From NCBI GenBank assembly GCA_964405975.1, contig CAYOPW010000017.1, positions 1 through 43,168 of the forward strand: a DNA stretch of 43,168 nt, written 5' to 3'. The notes under the pieces were generated by a model that saw only the letters and a program-made list of their open reading frames with translations, did not search any database and was not told where the DNA came from. The DNA comes from Hyphomicrobium_A sp964405975. Lineage in GTDB: Bacteria; Pseudomonadota; Alphaproteobacteria; Rhizobiales; Hyphomicrobiaceae. Positions 34,293 through 41,830 of this stretch are shown piece after piece. Within the stretch, counting starts at the first letter, position 1; each line of letters opens with the position of its first letter. A program made the translations under genes and the position numbers.

Positions 34293-34901
34293 CTACATCG
34301 CCTTGTCGATCTTTGCCGCCATTTCCTCGACGGGTGTCGTGGGCGAAAAGTGTGTTACGAACTCACCCTTGGGGTCCATGAGGTAGAAGATCGACGTGTG
34401 ATCAATCGAGTAATCGCCGGGAAGATCGGCGTTCGGCACCTTTTTATAGTAGACCCGATAGGCCTTGGCTGCTTTGGCGATCTCCTCGGTCGTGCCGGTC
34501 AAACCCACGAAGCGGGAATCAAAATTCCGCACATATTCGCCGAGCTTTGCCGGTGTATCTCGTTCGGGGTCGACGCTGATGAAGATTGGCACAATGCGAT
34601 CGGCTTTTTCCCCAAGCTTGTCGAGCGCACCTGCCACGAGCTGCAACCCTGCCGGACAGATGTCAGGACACGACGTGAAGCCGAAAAAGACCAGCATGTA
34701 GCGGCCGCGAAAATCCTTCTCCGTGACGCGGTTGCCGTTTTGATCCACGAGGCTGAACGGTCCGCCAACAAGCGCCTTCCCGCTCGTTCTCGGAGTCCAG
34801 GGCGGCAAAATTGCCTCGCGCGTTTGCGGGATAATTGAGACAGCGGCTATGGCGCCAACCGCGAGCCCGGCGAGAACTGCCAAAATCAGCTTCATATTCA
34901 T
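34293..34901 (-). CDS. SCO1/SenC family copper chaperone
   Basis: 202 residues. The N-terminal hydrophobic segment (LILAVLAGLAVGAIAAVSII) anchors a periplasmic thioredoxin-like domain. Copper/redox ligands are visible as Cys78 and Cys82 in FGFTSCPDICPAG and His168 in YSIDHTSI. SCO proteins deliver copper to the CuA centre of cytochrome oxidase; the SenC/PrrC members also influence RegB/PrrB signalling. It is transcribed away from regB, with the two starts about 195 bp apart. senC/prrC linkage to reg/prr genes is established in Rhodobacter, so this arrangement looks functional. Confidence 0.95.
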   Translation of the reverse strand: MNMKLILAVLAGLAVGAIAAVSIIPQTREAILPPWTPRTSGKALVGGPFSLVDQNGNRVTEKDFRGRYMLVFFGFTSCPDICPAGLQLVAGALDKLGEKADRIVPIFISVDPERDTPAKLGEYVRNFDSRFVGLTGTTEEIAKAAKAYRVYYKKVPNADLPGDYSIDHTSIFYLMDPKGEFVTHFSPTTPVEEMAAKIDKAM

Positions 34902-35095
34902 TAGATAGTCTTTCCTTTGCCGATGCAGTTAGTCTGCGCAGTGCCAGGCTGCAACTCCCGTGCGTGGTGCCCTATTGTCGCGTTTGCCAGGACGGTGGAA
35001 AGTTCTTTGACCGTTCGCATGGCAGGGCGCCGCTCAGGCTACGCATCTCGCGCGCCATCTATGCTAACCTGAGCCCACCTAGCATCCCTCATGGT

Positions 35096-36517
35096 TTGTG
35101 TGCGTTGCAAAAACTACCACCAGCTAATAGTGCCCCCCTTGTGATCGATCCCGTCGAGGGCCGGTTGCGCCTCAACACTATCGTGCGTTTGCGCTGGATG
35201 GCGGTTCTGGGCCAACTCATCGCGATTGGCATCGTGACATTTATATTCGGGTTTTCGGTGCCAATCGGCGCGTGTCTGACGGTTATCGCGTTATCCGCCT
35301 GGCTCAACGTGTTTCTGGGCATTCGCTATCCACCGCGCCATAGGCTGAGCGTAGGTTTTGCGACCGCCCTCTTAATCTACGACATCGTGCAACTCGCTGC
35401 TCTGCTGTACCTCACCGGCGGAATCAACAATCCCTTCACGATGCTTATAGTAGCGCCGGTCACGGTCTCAGCCGCCACGTTGCCTCCGCGCACCACGATC
35501 GTACTCGGCTTCATTGCGCTCGCCTCTACAGCGTTGCTGGTCGTCGAACACGAACCGCTACCCTGGTACGAAGGGACGGCGTTCGAACTGCCGCGCATGT
35601 ATAAGTTTGGCATTTTTGCCGCTGTTTGCGCTTCGACGACGTTCATGGCCCTTTATGCGTGGCGGCTCACGAAAGAGTCCCGGCAAATGTCGGCGGCCCT
35701 AGCTGCCACCGATTTGGTTCTTGCACGCGAGCAGAAGCTGCATGCGCTTGATGGCTTGGCGGCCGCGGCCGCTCATGAGCTTGGCACGCCACTGTCAACT
35801 ATCGCGGTCGTTACGAAGGAATTGGAGCACCACGTTGGGGCAGACGATCCGTTGCGCGACGACATACAGCTCTTAAACGCGCAGGCGCTGCGTTGCCGCG
35901 AAATTCTATTGAAGCTCACCCGCCGTCCAAGCGAGCAGGATCCTCTCCATGCGCGCGTCAGCGTTCGCGCGATGCTGGAGGAGGCCGCCGCGCCTTACCG
36001 TTCGGGTAAGACCGACATAACCATTGTGGCGGGCCCAGCGGATGCGGAAACGGGTGCGGTCTCGCCGGAGGCTGTCGCGGAACGCCGGCCGGGCGTTATC
36101 TACGGTCTTGGCAACATCATCGAGAACGCCACCGAATTTGCGCTAAATGAGGTCACGATTCGAGCGCTGTGGAATGCCGCAGAGGTCGTTGTTACGATTA
36201 CTGATGACGGTCCAGGCTTTCCCCCCGACGTGATGGACAACGTGGGCGAGCCTTACGTCACGACACGGCCTGCTGAAGACATTGCTGGAATGAGTAAGGC
36301 CGACTTTGGAACGTCAGGGCTCGGCCTTGGGTTTTTCATCGCCAAGACGTTGCTAGAGCGCTCAGGCGCCAGCGTGAGCCTTGAGAATCGAATGGGTCCA
36401 GCGACTGGCGCAATAGTGCGCATTACGTGGCCGCGGGACATTTTCGAGGGCCAAGAACATATTGCGCTTACAAAGCTAAACTTTGGGGCTGGATTCTTGC
36501 CCGACAAACTAGGATAG
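35096..36517 (+). CDS. regB: Redox-responsive sensor histidine kinase RegB/PrrB/ActS
   Basis: About 473 residues. An N-terminal six-helix membrane domain contains the ubiquinone-linked RegB motif GGINNPFTML. The H-box AAAAAHELGTPLSTIA holds the phosphorylated His (about H227), and the redox-active Cys is in LRCREILLKL (about C267), the box conserved in RegB. N, G1 and G2 boxes of the ATPase follow: NIIENATEFA, ITDDGPGFP, GLGLGFFIAK. It phosphorylates RegA when electron acceptors are scarce. The start is uncertain: no ATG exists near the N-terminus, and TTG 35096 or GTG 35141 are the options; the longer frame (34835) overlaps the divergent SCO gene. regA follows 200 bp downstream. Confidence 0.93.
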   Translation: MCALQKLPPANSAPLVIDPVEGRLRLNTIVRLRWMAVLGQLIAIGIVTFIFGFSVPIGACLTVIALSAWLNVFLGIRYPPRHRLSVGFATALLIYDIVQLAALLYLTGGINNPFTMLIVAPVTVSAATLPPRTTIVLGFIALASTALLVVEHEPLPWYEGTAFELPRMYKFGIFAAVCASTTFMALYAWRLTKESRQMSAALAATDLVLAREQKLHALDGLAAAAAHELGTPLSTIAVVTKELEHHVGADDPLRDDIQLLNAQALRCREILLKLTRRPSEQDPLHARVSVRAMLEEAAAPYRSGKTDITIVAGPADAETGAVSPEAVAERRPGVIYGLGNIIENATEFALNEVTIRALWNAAEVVVTITDDGPGFPPDVMDNVGEPYVTTRPAEDIAGMSKADFGTSGLGLGFFIAKTLLERSGASVSLENRMGPATGAIVRITWPRDIFEGQEHIALTKLNFGAGFLPDKLG

Positions 36518-36717
36518 ATTGGCGTTCACAATAGAGCGACGTAAGGGCTGACACAGCGCTTGCAAAATGCGAATTTGATACGAGGTCGGACAAAGCAGCC
36601 GTCGTTTGCGCTTTGCCGGCAGTCAGGCCTATAAGCAAAGGTAGCATTTCATCGGGACGGGGAGATATTGTGGAAGCAAAATACCGGATCGCAGACCCGG
36701 GCACTCCCGGAGGTGAA

Positions 36718-37287
36718 ATGAACACAACTGAAGATCTTTCCTTCCGCCAAGATGAGCTGCCGGAAGATCGCTCTCTTGTAATCGTCGATGACGATCGAGC
36801 GTTTCTCCAGCGTCTCGTCAGAGCCATGGAAACGCGCGGCTTTGAGGTGAGAGGCGGCCACTCTGTTGCTGAAGGTATCGAACTCATTCGCGGCAAGGCT
36901 CCTGCCTTTGCCGTGGTCGATATGCGGCTTGAGGATGGCAACGGCCTCGACGTGATCGCCGAATTGGCGCGCATGCGCCCTGATGCACGCGCGATTGTCC
37001 TGACGGGCTACGGCAATATTGCAACCGCGGTGACGGCGGTGAAGCTTGGGGCGGTCGACTATCTCGCCAAGCCCGCAGACGCTGACGATGTGACTGACGC
37101 TCTTTTGGCGCCTGCGAACTCCAAGGCTCCCCCTCCGGAGAATCCGATGTCGGCGGACCGTGTGCGTTGGGAGCACATTCAGCGCGTGTACGAGTTGTGC
37201 GATCGCAACGTGTCGGAGACAGCGCGCCGGCTTAACATGCACCGGCGCACCCTTCAGCGCATTTTAGCCAAACGCGCCCCGAAGTAA
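36718..37287 (+). CDS. regA: Response regulator RegA/PrrA/ActR
   Basis: 189 residues from ATG 36718 with GGAGGTGAA just upstream. The receiver has VIVDDDRAF, phosphoacceptor D68 in VVDMRLEDG, VLTGYGN and K118 in YLAKPAD. A proline-rich linker (APPPENPMS) and a Fis-type helix-turn-helix (NVSETARRLNMHRRTLQRILAKRAP) follow, the classic RegA layout with near-normal length. It is the partner of RegB encoded upstream. In purple bacteria and rhizobia it controls photosynthesis, CO2 fixation, nitrogen fixation and respiration genes. All acidic-pocket residues are present, so it should be phosphorylatable. Confidence 0.96.
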   Translation: MNTTEDLSFRQDELPEDRSLVIVDDDRAFLQRLVRAMETRGFEVRGGHSVAEGIELIRGKAPAFAVVDMRLEDGNGLDVIAELARMRPDARAIVLTGYGNIATAVTAVKLGAVDYLAKPADADDVTDALLAPANSKAPPPENPMSADRVRWEHIQRVYELCDRNVSETARRLNMHRRTLQRILAKRAPK

Positions 37288-37320
37288 GGTGGCAAGCTAC
37301 CGCGCAACGCAAACACGCTC

Positions 37321-37863
37321 TCAAGAGTTCTCGTGCGAGGGATCGACGGCGGTATGCAGCGCAAGGGCAGCGGCGCGCGCAAAACGTAGCGTCATGGATT
37401 TGCGTCGCGCTGCTGACAGTCGCGCCTCGGGCGCCGGCCGTACGATCTCGCCTCCAAATCGATCAGCGAGAATGAGCCCGGCGTCGGCAGGCAAGATATC
37501 CACCGGAAACTCCGGTGCCACGGCAAAGTAGAGCTGATCTGAAAACTCGCGATACTCCGGCCACTTCTGGTCGGCGCGCAAATCCTCAACGCTGGACTTG
37601 ACCTCAATGATCCAAATATCGCCGCTAGCCGACAGAGCGACGACGTCGGCGCGGCGTCCATTAGGCAGCGGAAGTTCGTTGATGCTGGCAAGACCGAGCG
37701 CACGCATTAGCCGGCCCACGCCGCGGCACACTTGGCGCGTTACAACATCGCGGTGAATGCCCGCCGCCACATCGATGCCCGTTTCACCAGTTCTATCCTG
37801 GGATGTCGTCATCCATGCGCCATTAGTTAGTGCGACCGGCTTAACCCAAGTGACCCGCAACAT
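37321..37863 (-). CDS. mmcB: MmcB-family DNA repair protein
   Basis: 180 residues from ATG 37863, with GCGGAG about 7 nt upstream. The open frame to 38064 overlaps the next divergent gene and is not used. It matches the MmcB family (formerly DUF1052), with a PD-(D/E)xK-like core: LMRALGLASINELPLPNGRRADVVALS, then IWIIEVKSSVEDLRADQKWPEYREFSDQLYFAVA. MmcB is linked to tolerance of mitomycin C crosslinks in Caulobacter. The ADVV...IEVKSS residues are the likely nuclease-type motif. It is convergent with regA (33 bp) and divergent from the AAA gene. No GTTC-N7-GTTC SOS box was found upstream. Confidence 0.9.
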   Translation of the reverse strand: MLRVTWVKPVALTNGAWMTTSQDRTGETGIDVAAGIHRDVVTRQVCRGVGRLMRALGLASINELPLPNGRRADVVALSASGDIWIIEVKSSVEDLRADQKWPEYREFSDQLYFAVAPEFPVDILPADAGLILADRFGGEIVRPAPEARLSAARRKSMTLRFARAAALALHTAVDPSHENS

Positions 37864-37963
37864 AATGCTCCGCGGGGCCAAATCCAATTGAGCTGGCCTT
37901 AGGACCGCTCGAATCGTTTTTTGGTGTGTTGACCAAATTCCCTTGAGGCGAGCACCGAGCCCC

Positions 37964-39790
37964 ATGTTTTTTAGACGCTCTAAGCACGATAAGGCAAAGT
38001 CCAAGGCTGCCGGGCCCGAGGAGGCGGCGAAGGCTGCTTCCGAGCCGCCAAAGCCCGATCCCATGACGTCCGAATCTGTAGCTGATGCGGGGACGGACGC
38101 GGAAAAAGCACCGCCAGTGGCTGAGGACGAGCCCTCGGGTTCTCATGATGGACCGGCGGAGCACAGGATCCATGTCGACCCCAAAAGCCTCGGATTTGAG
38201 ACGACTGCCGATCTGGAGCCAGAAGGCAGCCTGATAGGTCAGCAACGCGCGCTGGAGGCGCTGGCATTCGGGGCCGGTATGAAGGGTCCGGGCTACAATA
38301 TGCTTGTCGTCGGCCCCGCCGGATCGGGCCGGCACGCGGCGGTACGCACAAAGCTGGAAGCGATAGCGGGAGAGATGAACGCCTCCGCAGATTGGGTCTA
38401 TGTCAGTTCGTTCGGTTCAAGCGGCCGCTTTCGCGCGCTGAAATTTCCCTCAGGTACGGCAAGGTCGTTCGCTGAAGGCATGGCGCGCGCGATCGATCAC
38501 CTCAAGGAAGCGCTCCCCGCCGCTTTTAGGGCCGACGACTATGAGCTGCGCCGCCGCACGATCGAGGAGGAATTCCGCTTCAGCCGCGAGGATGCGCTGG
38601 AGGCGCTGCGCCGTCAGGTTGAGCCGCAAAACATTGCAGTGCTCAGCACGCCAGCCGGCATCGCGGTTGCGCCTATACTCGAAGGCAAGGTGGTCAGCAC
38701 CGACGTCTTTAATTCTGTGCCAGAACAGCTTCGCAGGCAGGTCGAGGCCAAGATCACCGCTGTTGAAGCCGAGATTGAAGCAATACTCGTCAAGACGCCC
38801 GATGCCGAAAAGGCGCGCCGCGAGGGGCTCATGGCACTCAATGAGCAGATTGCTGGACGCCAAGTGCGCGCCGCGCTCAATGAGCTGAAGGCGGAGTTTG
38901 AGGACATCGGCGGGGTCGCAAACCATCTAAAGGCGGCGGGCCGCGATCTGGTCCGCAATGCGGGGCTATTTGTTTCGGAAGCAGGAAAGGCCGACGAAAG
39001 CCCGTGCCTTCCCATTGACACGACAGGTGACCCGCGCTTTGCGCGCTACCGCGTGCACGTGATGGCAGCGCTTGGCGCCAATGGTGCCGTTCCCATTGTT
39101 CAAGAATCAAACCCGACCTATGCCAATCTCTTTGGGCGCATCGAGTGCAGCGTGGGTAATGAGTCCCACGAGCCGCAGGTCGTGCGAATAAGGCCGGGCG
39201 CATTGCATCACGCCAATGGCGGTTTTCTGTTTCTTGACGCGCGCGCGCTTCTTGCCCAGTCAGCAGTCATGGATGCCTTGCTGCGTGCGCTCTCAGACTC
39301 CGAAATCCGCTTCGATCCCCCTGCCGAACCGTTCGGGGTTAGCCCTGGGGAGATTCCTGAGCTGGAGTCGATCGCGCTAGACGTGAAGGTGGTCGTGTTT
39401 GGGGAGGCATCTGAACATCGCCAGCTTGCAAAGCAGAATCCCGACCTAAGCCGTCTCTTCAAAGTCGAAGCCACGTTCGACGATGCGGTTGACCGTTCTC
39501 AGGAAACGGTTGCCGCTTATGCGCGCCTTATTGCAGGCATCGTCACGCGTCATTCATTGAAACCAGTGGATTGCGGCGCGGTTGCCGTGCTGATCGACGA
39601 GGCGTCCCGACGTGCCGGCGGCAATGGCAAGCTCTCGCTGGAAGTTGGAAGGATGTCAGACCTTTGCCGCGAGGCCGATCATTGGGCGGGGGACGCCGGC
39701 CGCACGGTGACTTCTATCGTCGATATCGAACGCGCACTTGCGCAGCGCGACCGACGGGTCGCTGATGCTAGCAAGGAGAGTGAAGCATGA
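37964..39790 (+). CDS. Lon-related AAA_32 ATPase lacking the protease domain
   Basis: 608 residues from ATG 37964. A low-complexity acidic/Ala-Pro N-terminus (~1-65) is followed by the AAA_32 region (LGFETTADLEPEGSLIGQQRALEALAFGAGMKGPGYNMLVVG...). The P-loop is degenerate, GPAGSGRHAAV at 117-127 (Lys and Ser/Thr replaced by Arg and His), as in many AAA_32 members. An inserted coiled region (~190-330) and the Walker B-like GGFLFLDARALL follow. The protein stops soon after the RRAGGNGKLSLEVGRMSDL...IERALAQRDRR helical segment, where family members continue into a Ser/Lys Lon protease domain. It overlaps the next gene by 4 bp. The function may be regulatory or remodelling without own proteolysis. 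TTG 37943 is an alternative start. Confidence 0.88.
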   Translation: MFFRRSKHDKAKSKAAGPEEAAKAASEPPKPDPMTSESVADAGTDAEKAPPVAEDEPSGSHDGPAEHRIHVDPKSLGFETTADLEPEGSLIGQQRALEALAFGAGMKGPGYNMLVVGPAGSGRHAAVRTKLEAIAGEMNASADWVYVSSFGSSGRFRALKFPSGTARSFAEGMARAIDHLKEALPAAFRADDYELRRRTIEEEFRFSREDALEALRRQVEPQNIAVLSTPAGIAVAPILEGKVVSTDVFNSVPEQLRRQVEAKITAVEAEIEAILVKTPDAEKARREGLMALNEQIAGRQVRAALNELKAEFEDIGGVANHLKAAGRDLVRNAGLFVSEAGKADESPCLPIDTTGDPRFARYRVHVMAALGANGAVPIVQESNPTYANLFGRIECSVGNESHEPQVVRIRPGALHHANGGFLFLDARALLAQSAVMDALLRALSDSEIRFDPPAEPFGVSPGEIPELESIALDVKVVVFGEASEHRQLAKQNPDLSRLFKVEATFDDAVDRSQETVAAYARLIAGIVTRHSLKPVDCGAVAVLIDEASRRAGGNGKLSLEVGRMSDLCREADHWAGDAGRTVTSIVDIERALAQRDRRVADASKESEA

Positions 39791-40653
39791 TTGCTCATGT
39801 GGCTGCAGCGGGGGAAGGCAGGGGCCGCGTGGTGCTCTGGCTCGGGTCGTCGGCCCAGACGAGTTCTGCTGCAATTGATGCCGCAATGCTCTTGGCCCGC
39901 GCCTACGACTCGGAAGTGGAGAGCCTGTTCGTCGAGGACGAGCAACTGTTCGAACTTGCAAGCCTTCCCTTTGCGCGTGTCATTTCTTCAGGCGAGGAGG
40001 GTTGGCGGCCGTTGCCCAGCGTCGACCTGGAACGGCAGATTCATTTCGTCGGCGCGGCATTGCAGCGCCAGATTGCAACAACGGCGCGCGAAGCCTCTGT
40101 GACCTATCGCGGCCGCGTTGTGCGCGACGATCCCATGCGCGCGCTCGCGCGGGCGTGTAGTGAAATGGGCCCTTGGAATGTCGTGACGGTCGCGGAGCCA
40201 TTCGGTGCTTGGAAGGAGGAGCGGCTGCGTGACCTCTTCTCTTTAGTTCGCGGCACGACCGGCATCGTCATCACTGGTCCGATGGCGCGTCGAATTGAAG
40301 GTCCCGTCGTTGCCGTAGTCGAGGAGATTGAGCGCCTTGGCCCTATGCTCAAGGCTGCCGAACGTATCAATGAAGCGACGGGCGGGCGGGTCAAGCTGCT
40401 GCTCGTCGGCGATCGGCAAGATGAGCTTGCTTGGCTGGAAGGTGAGGCCCGGCTTCTGTTTAGTGATGGTGGGGAAACGCCGTTCGAGGTCGTCCTTGTG
40501 GAACGCGGCGATACGTCAGCCGTAGCCGAAACGCTGCGCCGCCACCGAGCCGGATTTATCCTGGCGCAGTACGGCGGCCATGCAGTACCTGCCGAAGGCA
40601 GCCTTCGCCCTCTCGCCTGCGCTCTAGAGTGCCCGCTCCTTATCGTGCGCTAG
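39787..40653 (+). CDS. Universal-stress-protein-like protein, partner of the AAA_32 ATPase
   Basis: 288 residues whose ATG overlaps the preceding stop (ATGA), so expression should be coupled. It looks like a double, diverged Usp-type alpha/beta fold. The first half reads VVLWLGSSAQTSSAAIDAAMLLARAYDSEVESLFVEDEQL; the second reads GPVVAVVEEIERLGPMLKAAERINEATGGRVKLLLVGD and ends ALECPLLIVR. The ATP-binding Gly motif of UspA is not clear, so nucleotide binding is uncertain. No membrane segment or signal peptide. The function is unknown, and the only strong clue is the fixed pairing with the Lon-related ATPase. Confidence 0.8.
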   Translation: MIAHVAAAGEGRGRVVLWLGSSAQTSSAAIDAAMLLARAYDSEVESLFVEDEQLFELASLPFARVISSGEEGWRPLPSVDLERQIHFVGAALQRQIATTAREASVTYRGRVVRDDPMRALARACSEMGPWNVVTVAEPFGAWKEERLRDLFSLVRGTTGIVITGPMARRIEGPVVAVVEEIERLGPMLKAAERINEATGGRVKLLLVGDRQDELAWLEGEARLLFSDGGETPFEVVLVERGDTSAVAETLRRHRAGFILAQYGGHAVPAEGSLRPLACALECPLLIVR

Positions 40654-40781
40654 GTCGCTAAGAGCGCAAAGCCAGGCTTCACACGCGTGTGCAACTTGCG
40701 AACCGACTAAAACGGCCTGCGGTGCGGAGCCTGGATTGACGAGTGCTTTTTTTGCAGACACGTTGACAGCAGAGCTTCTGC

Positions 40782-41660
40782 TTAATCCTCGTAGAAGAAT
40801 TCAGGGCCTGCGCCGACGATAAGAGGATCAGGCTTGCCGATCGCAGTCTCGTTCTTTCCCGGGTAGACCATTTCCGACAATACAAGGCGAATCGATTCCA
40901 GCCTCGCGCGACGCTGGTCGTTGGCACGCACGACGGTCCACGGTGAGATCGCAGTGTGCGTAAAGCGAAACATGTCATGCTGTGCTTCGGTATAGTCGTC
41001 CCACTTGTTTATTGCGGCGAGATCGATCTCGGTGATCTTCCAGCGTTTGAAGGGGTTGTGCCGGCGTTCATGGAAGCGCTGAAGCTGCATCTCGCGCCCG
41101 ACCGTTAAAAAGATTTTGAATAGGCGGATCCCGTCACGCACAAGCAGGGCCTCAAATTCGGGTGCGTCTCGAAGGAAGGCGCTGACCTGTTCTTCGCTGC
41201 AAAAGTCCATCACGCGTTCTACGCCTGCGCGATTGTACCAGGAGCGGTCGAAGAGCACGATGTCGCCATTGGTTGGCAGTTTTCGAACGTACCGCTGGAA
41301 GTACCACTCGCCTCGCTCAGCGTCGGTTGGTTTGGGCAGGGCGACGGAACGCGCGTGGCGTGGATTTAGCCGCCCCATAAAGCGGCGAATGCAGCTTCCT
41401 TTGCCCGACGTATCGCGTCCTTCGAAGATGACGACGAGGCGCTCGTTCGCAGCTTGGATATGCTCTTGCAGCTTCAGTAATTCTAGCTGGAGTGCGACGA
41501 GCTCTTTGTTATATGGCTTCGCCTTTAGCTTCTCAGTATAGGGATACCCGCCGGATCCGAGAGCCTTTTCGGCGATTTTCGGAGAGAGCTCGGGGTTTTC
41601 GATATCGAAATTGACTGGCACGGCAGATTTGCGGTTCTTATTGCCGTTTCCATACTTCAC
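40782..41660 (-). CDS. ppk2: Polyphosphate kinase 2 (PPK2 family)
   Basis: 292 residues from GTG 41660, with GAGGAG 6 nt upstream. It transfers phosphate between polyphosphate and nucleotides (GDP/ADP to GTP/ATP, or the reverse). Walker A is GRDTSGKGS at 81-89 in the FEGRDxxGKG setting; Walker B is IVLFDRSWYNRAGVERVM. The lid module includes FHERRHNPFKRWKITEIDLAA. The length fits the single-domain class. It is divergent from the phoR-like gene across 170 bp, so a link with phosphate signalling is plausible but no Pho box was recognised there. Confidence 0.94.
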   Translation of the reverse strand: MKYGNGNKNRKSAVPVNFDIENPELSPKIAEKALGSGGYPYTEKLKAKPYNKELVALQLELLKLQEHIQAANERLVVIFEGRDTSGKGSCIRRFMGRLNPRHARSVALPKPTDAERGEWYFQRYVRKLPTNGDIVLFDRSWYNRAGVERVMDFCSEEQVSAFLRDAPEFEALLVRDGIRLFKIFLTVGREMQLQRFHERRHNPFKRWKITEIDLAAINKWDDYTEAQHDMFRFTHTAISPWTVVRANDQRRARLESIRLVLSEMVYPGKNETAIGKPDPLIVGAGPEFFYED

Positions 41661-41830
41661 AGCCGTCTCCTCATGGTCGCAGTTGTGTTGGTAAACTTGA
41701 TCATTCGCCTGGGGACGGCCGGGCGCGCACCTACGCCACTGGCCGTTCGAGGCGTTTGAATGTCTCTTCGATCATCGCTATTTAGCATGTGTATCCTCCA
41801 TTTTGGCAGTAACGAATTGAAGCGCTGAAG

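Noticed and set aside
40680..40691. CACACGCGTGTG palindrome between the Usp-like gene and ppk2
   Set aside because: It lies in a convergent intergenic region with no U-tract and no partner site; a 12-bp self-complementary word is not enough.
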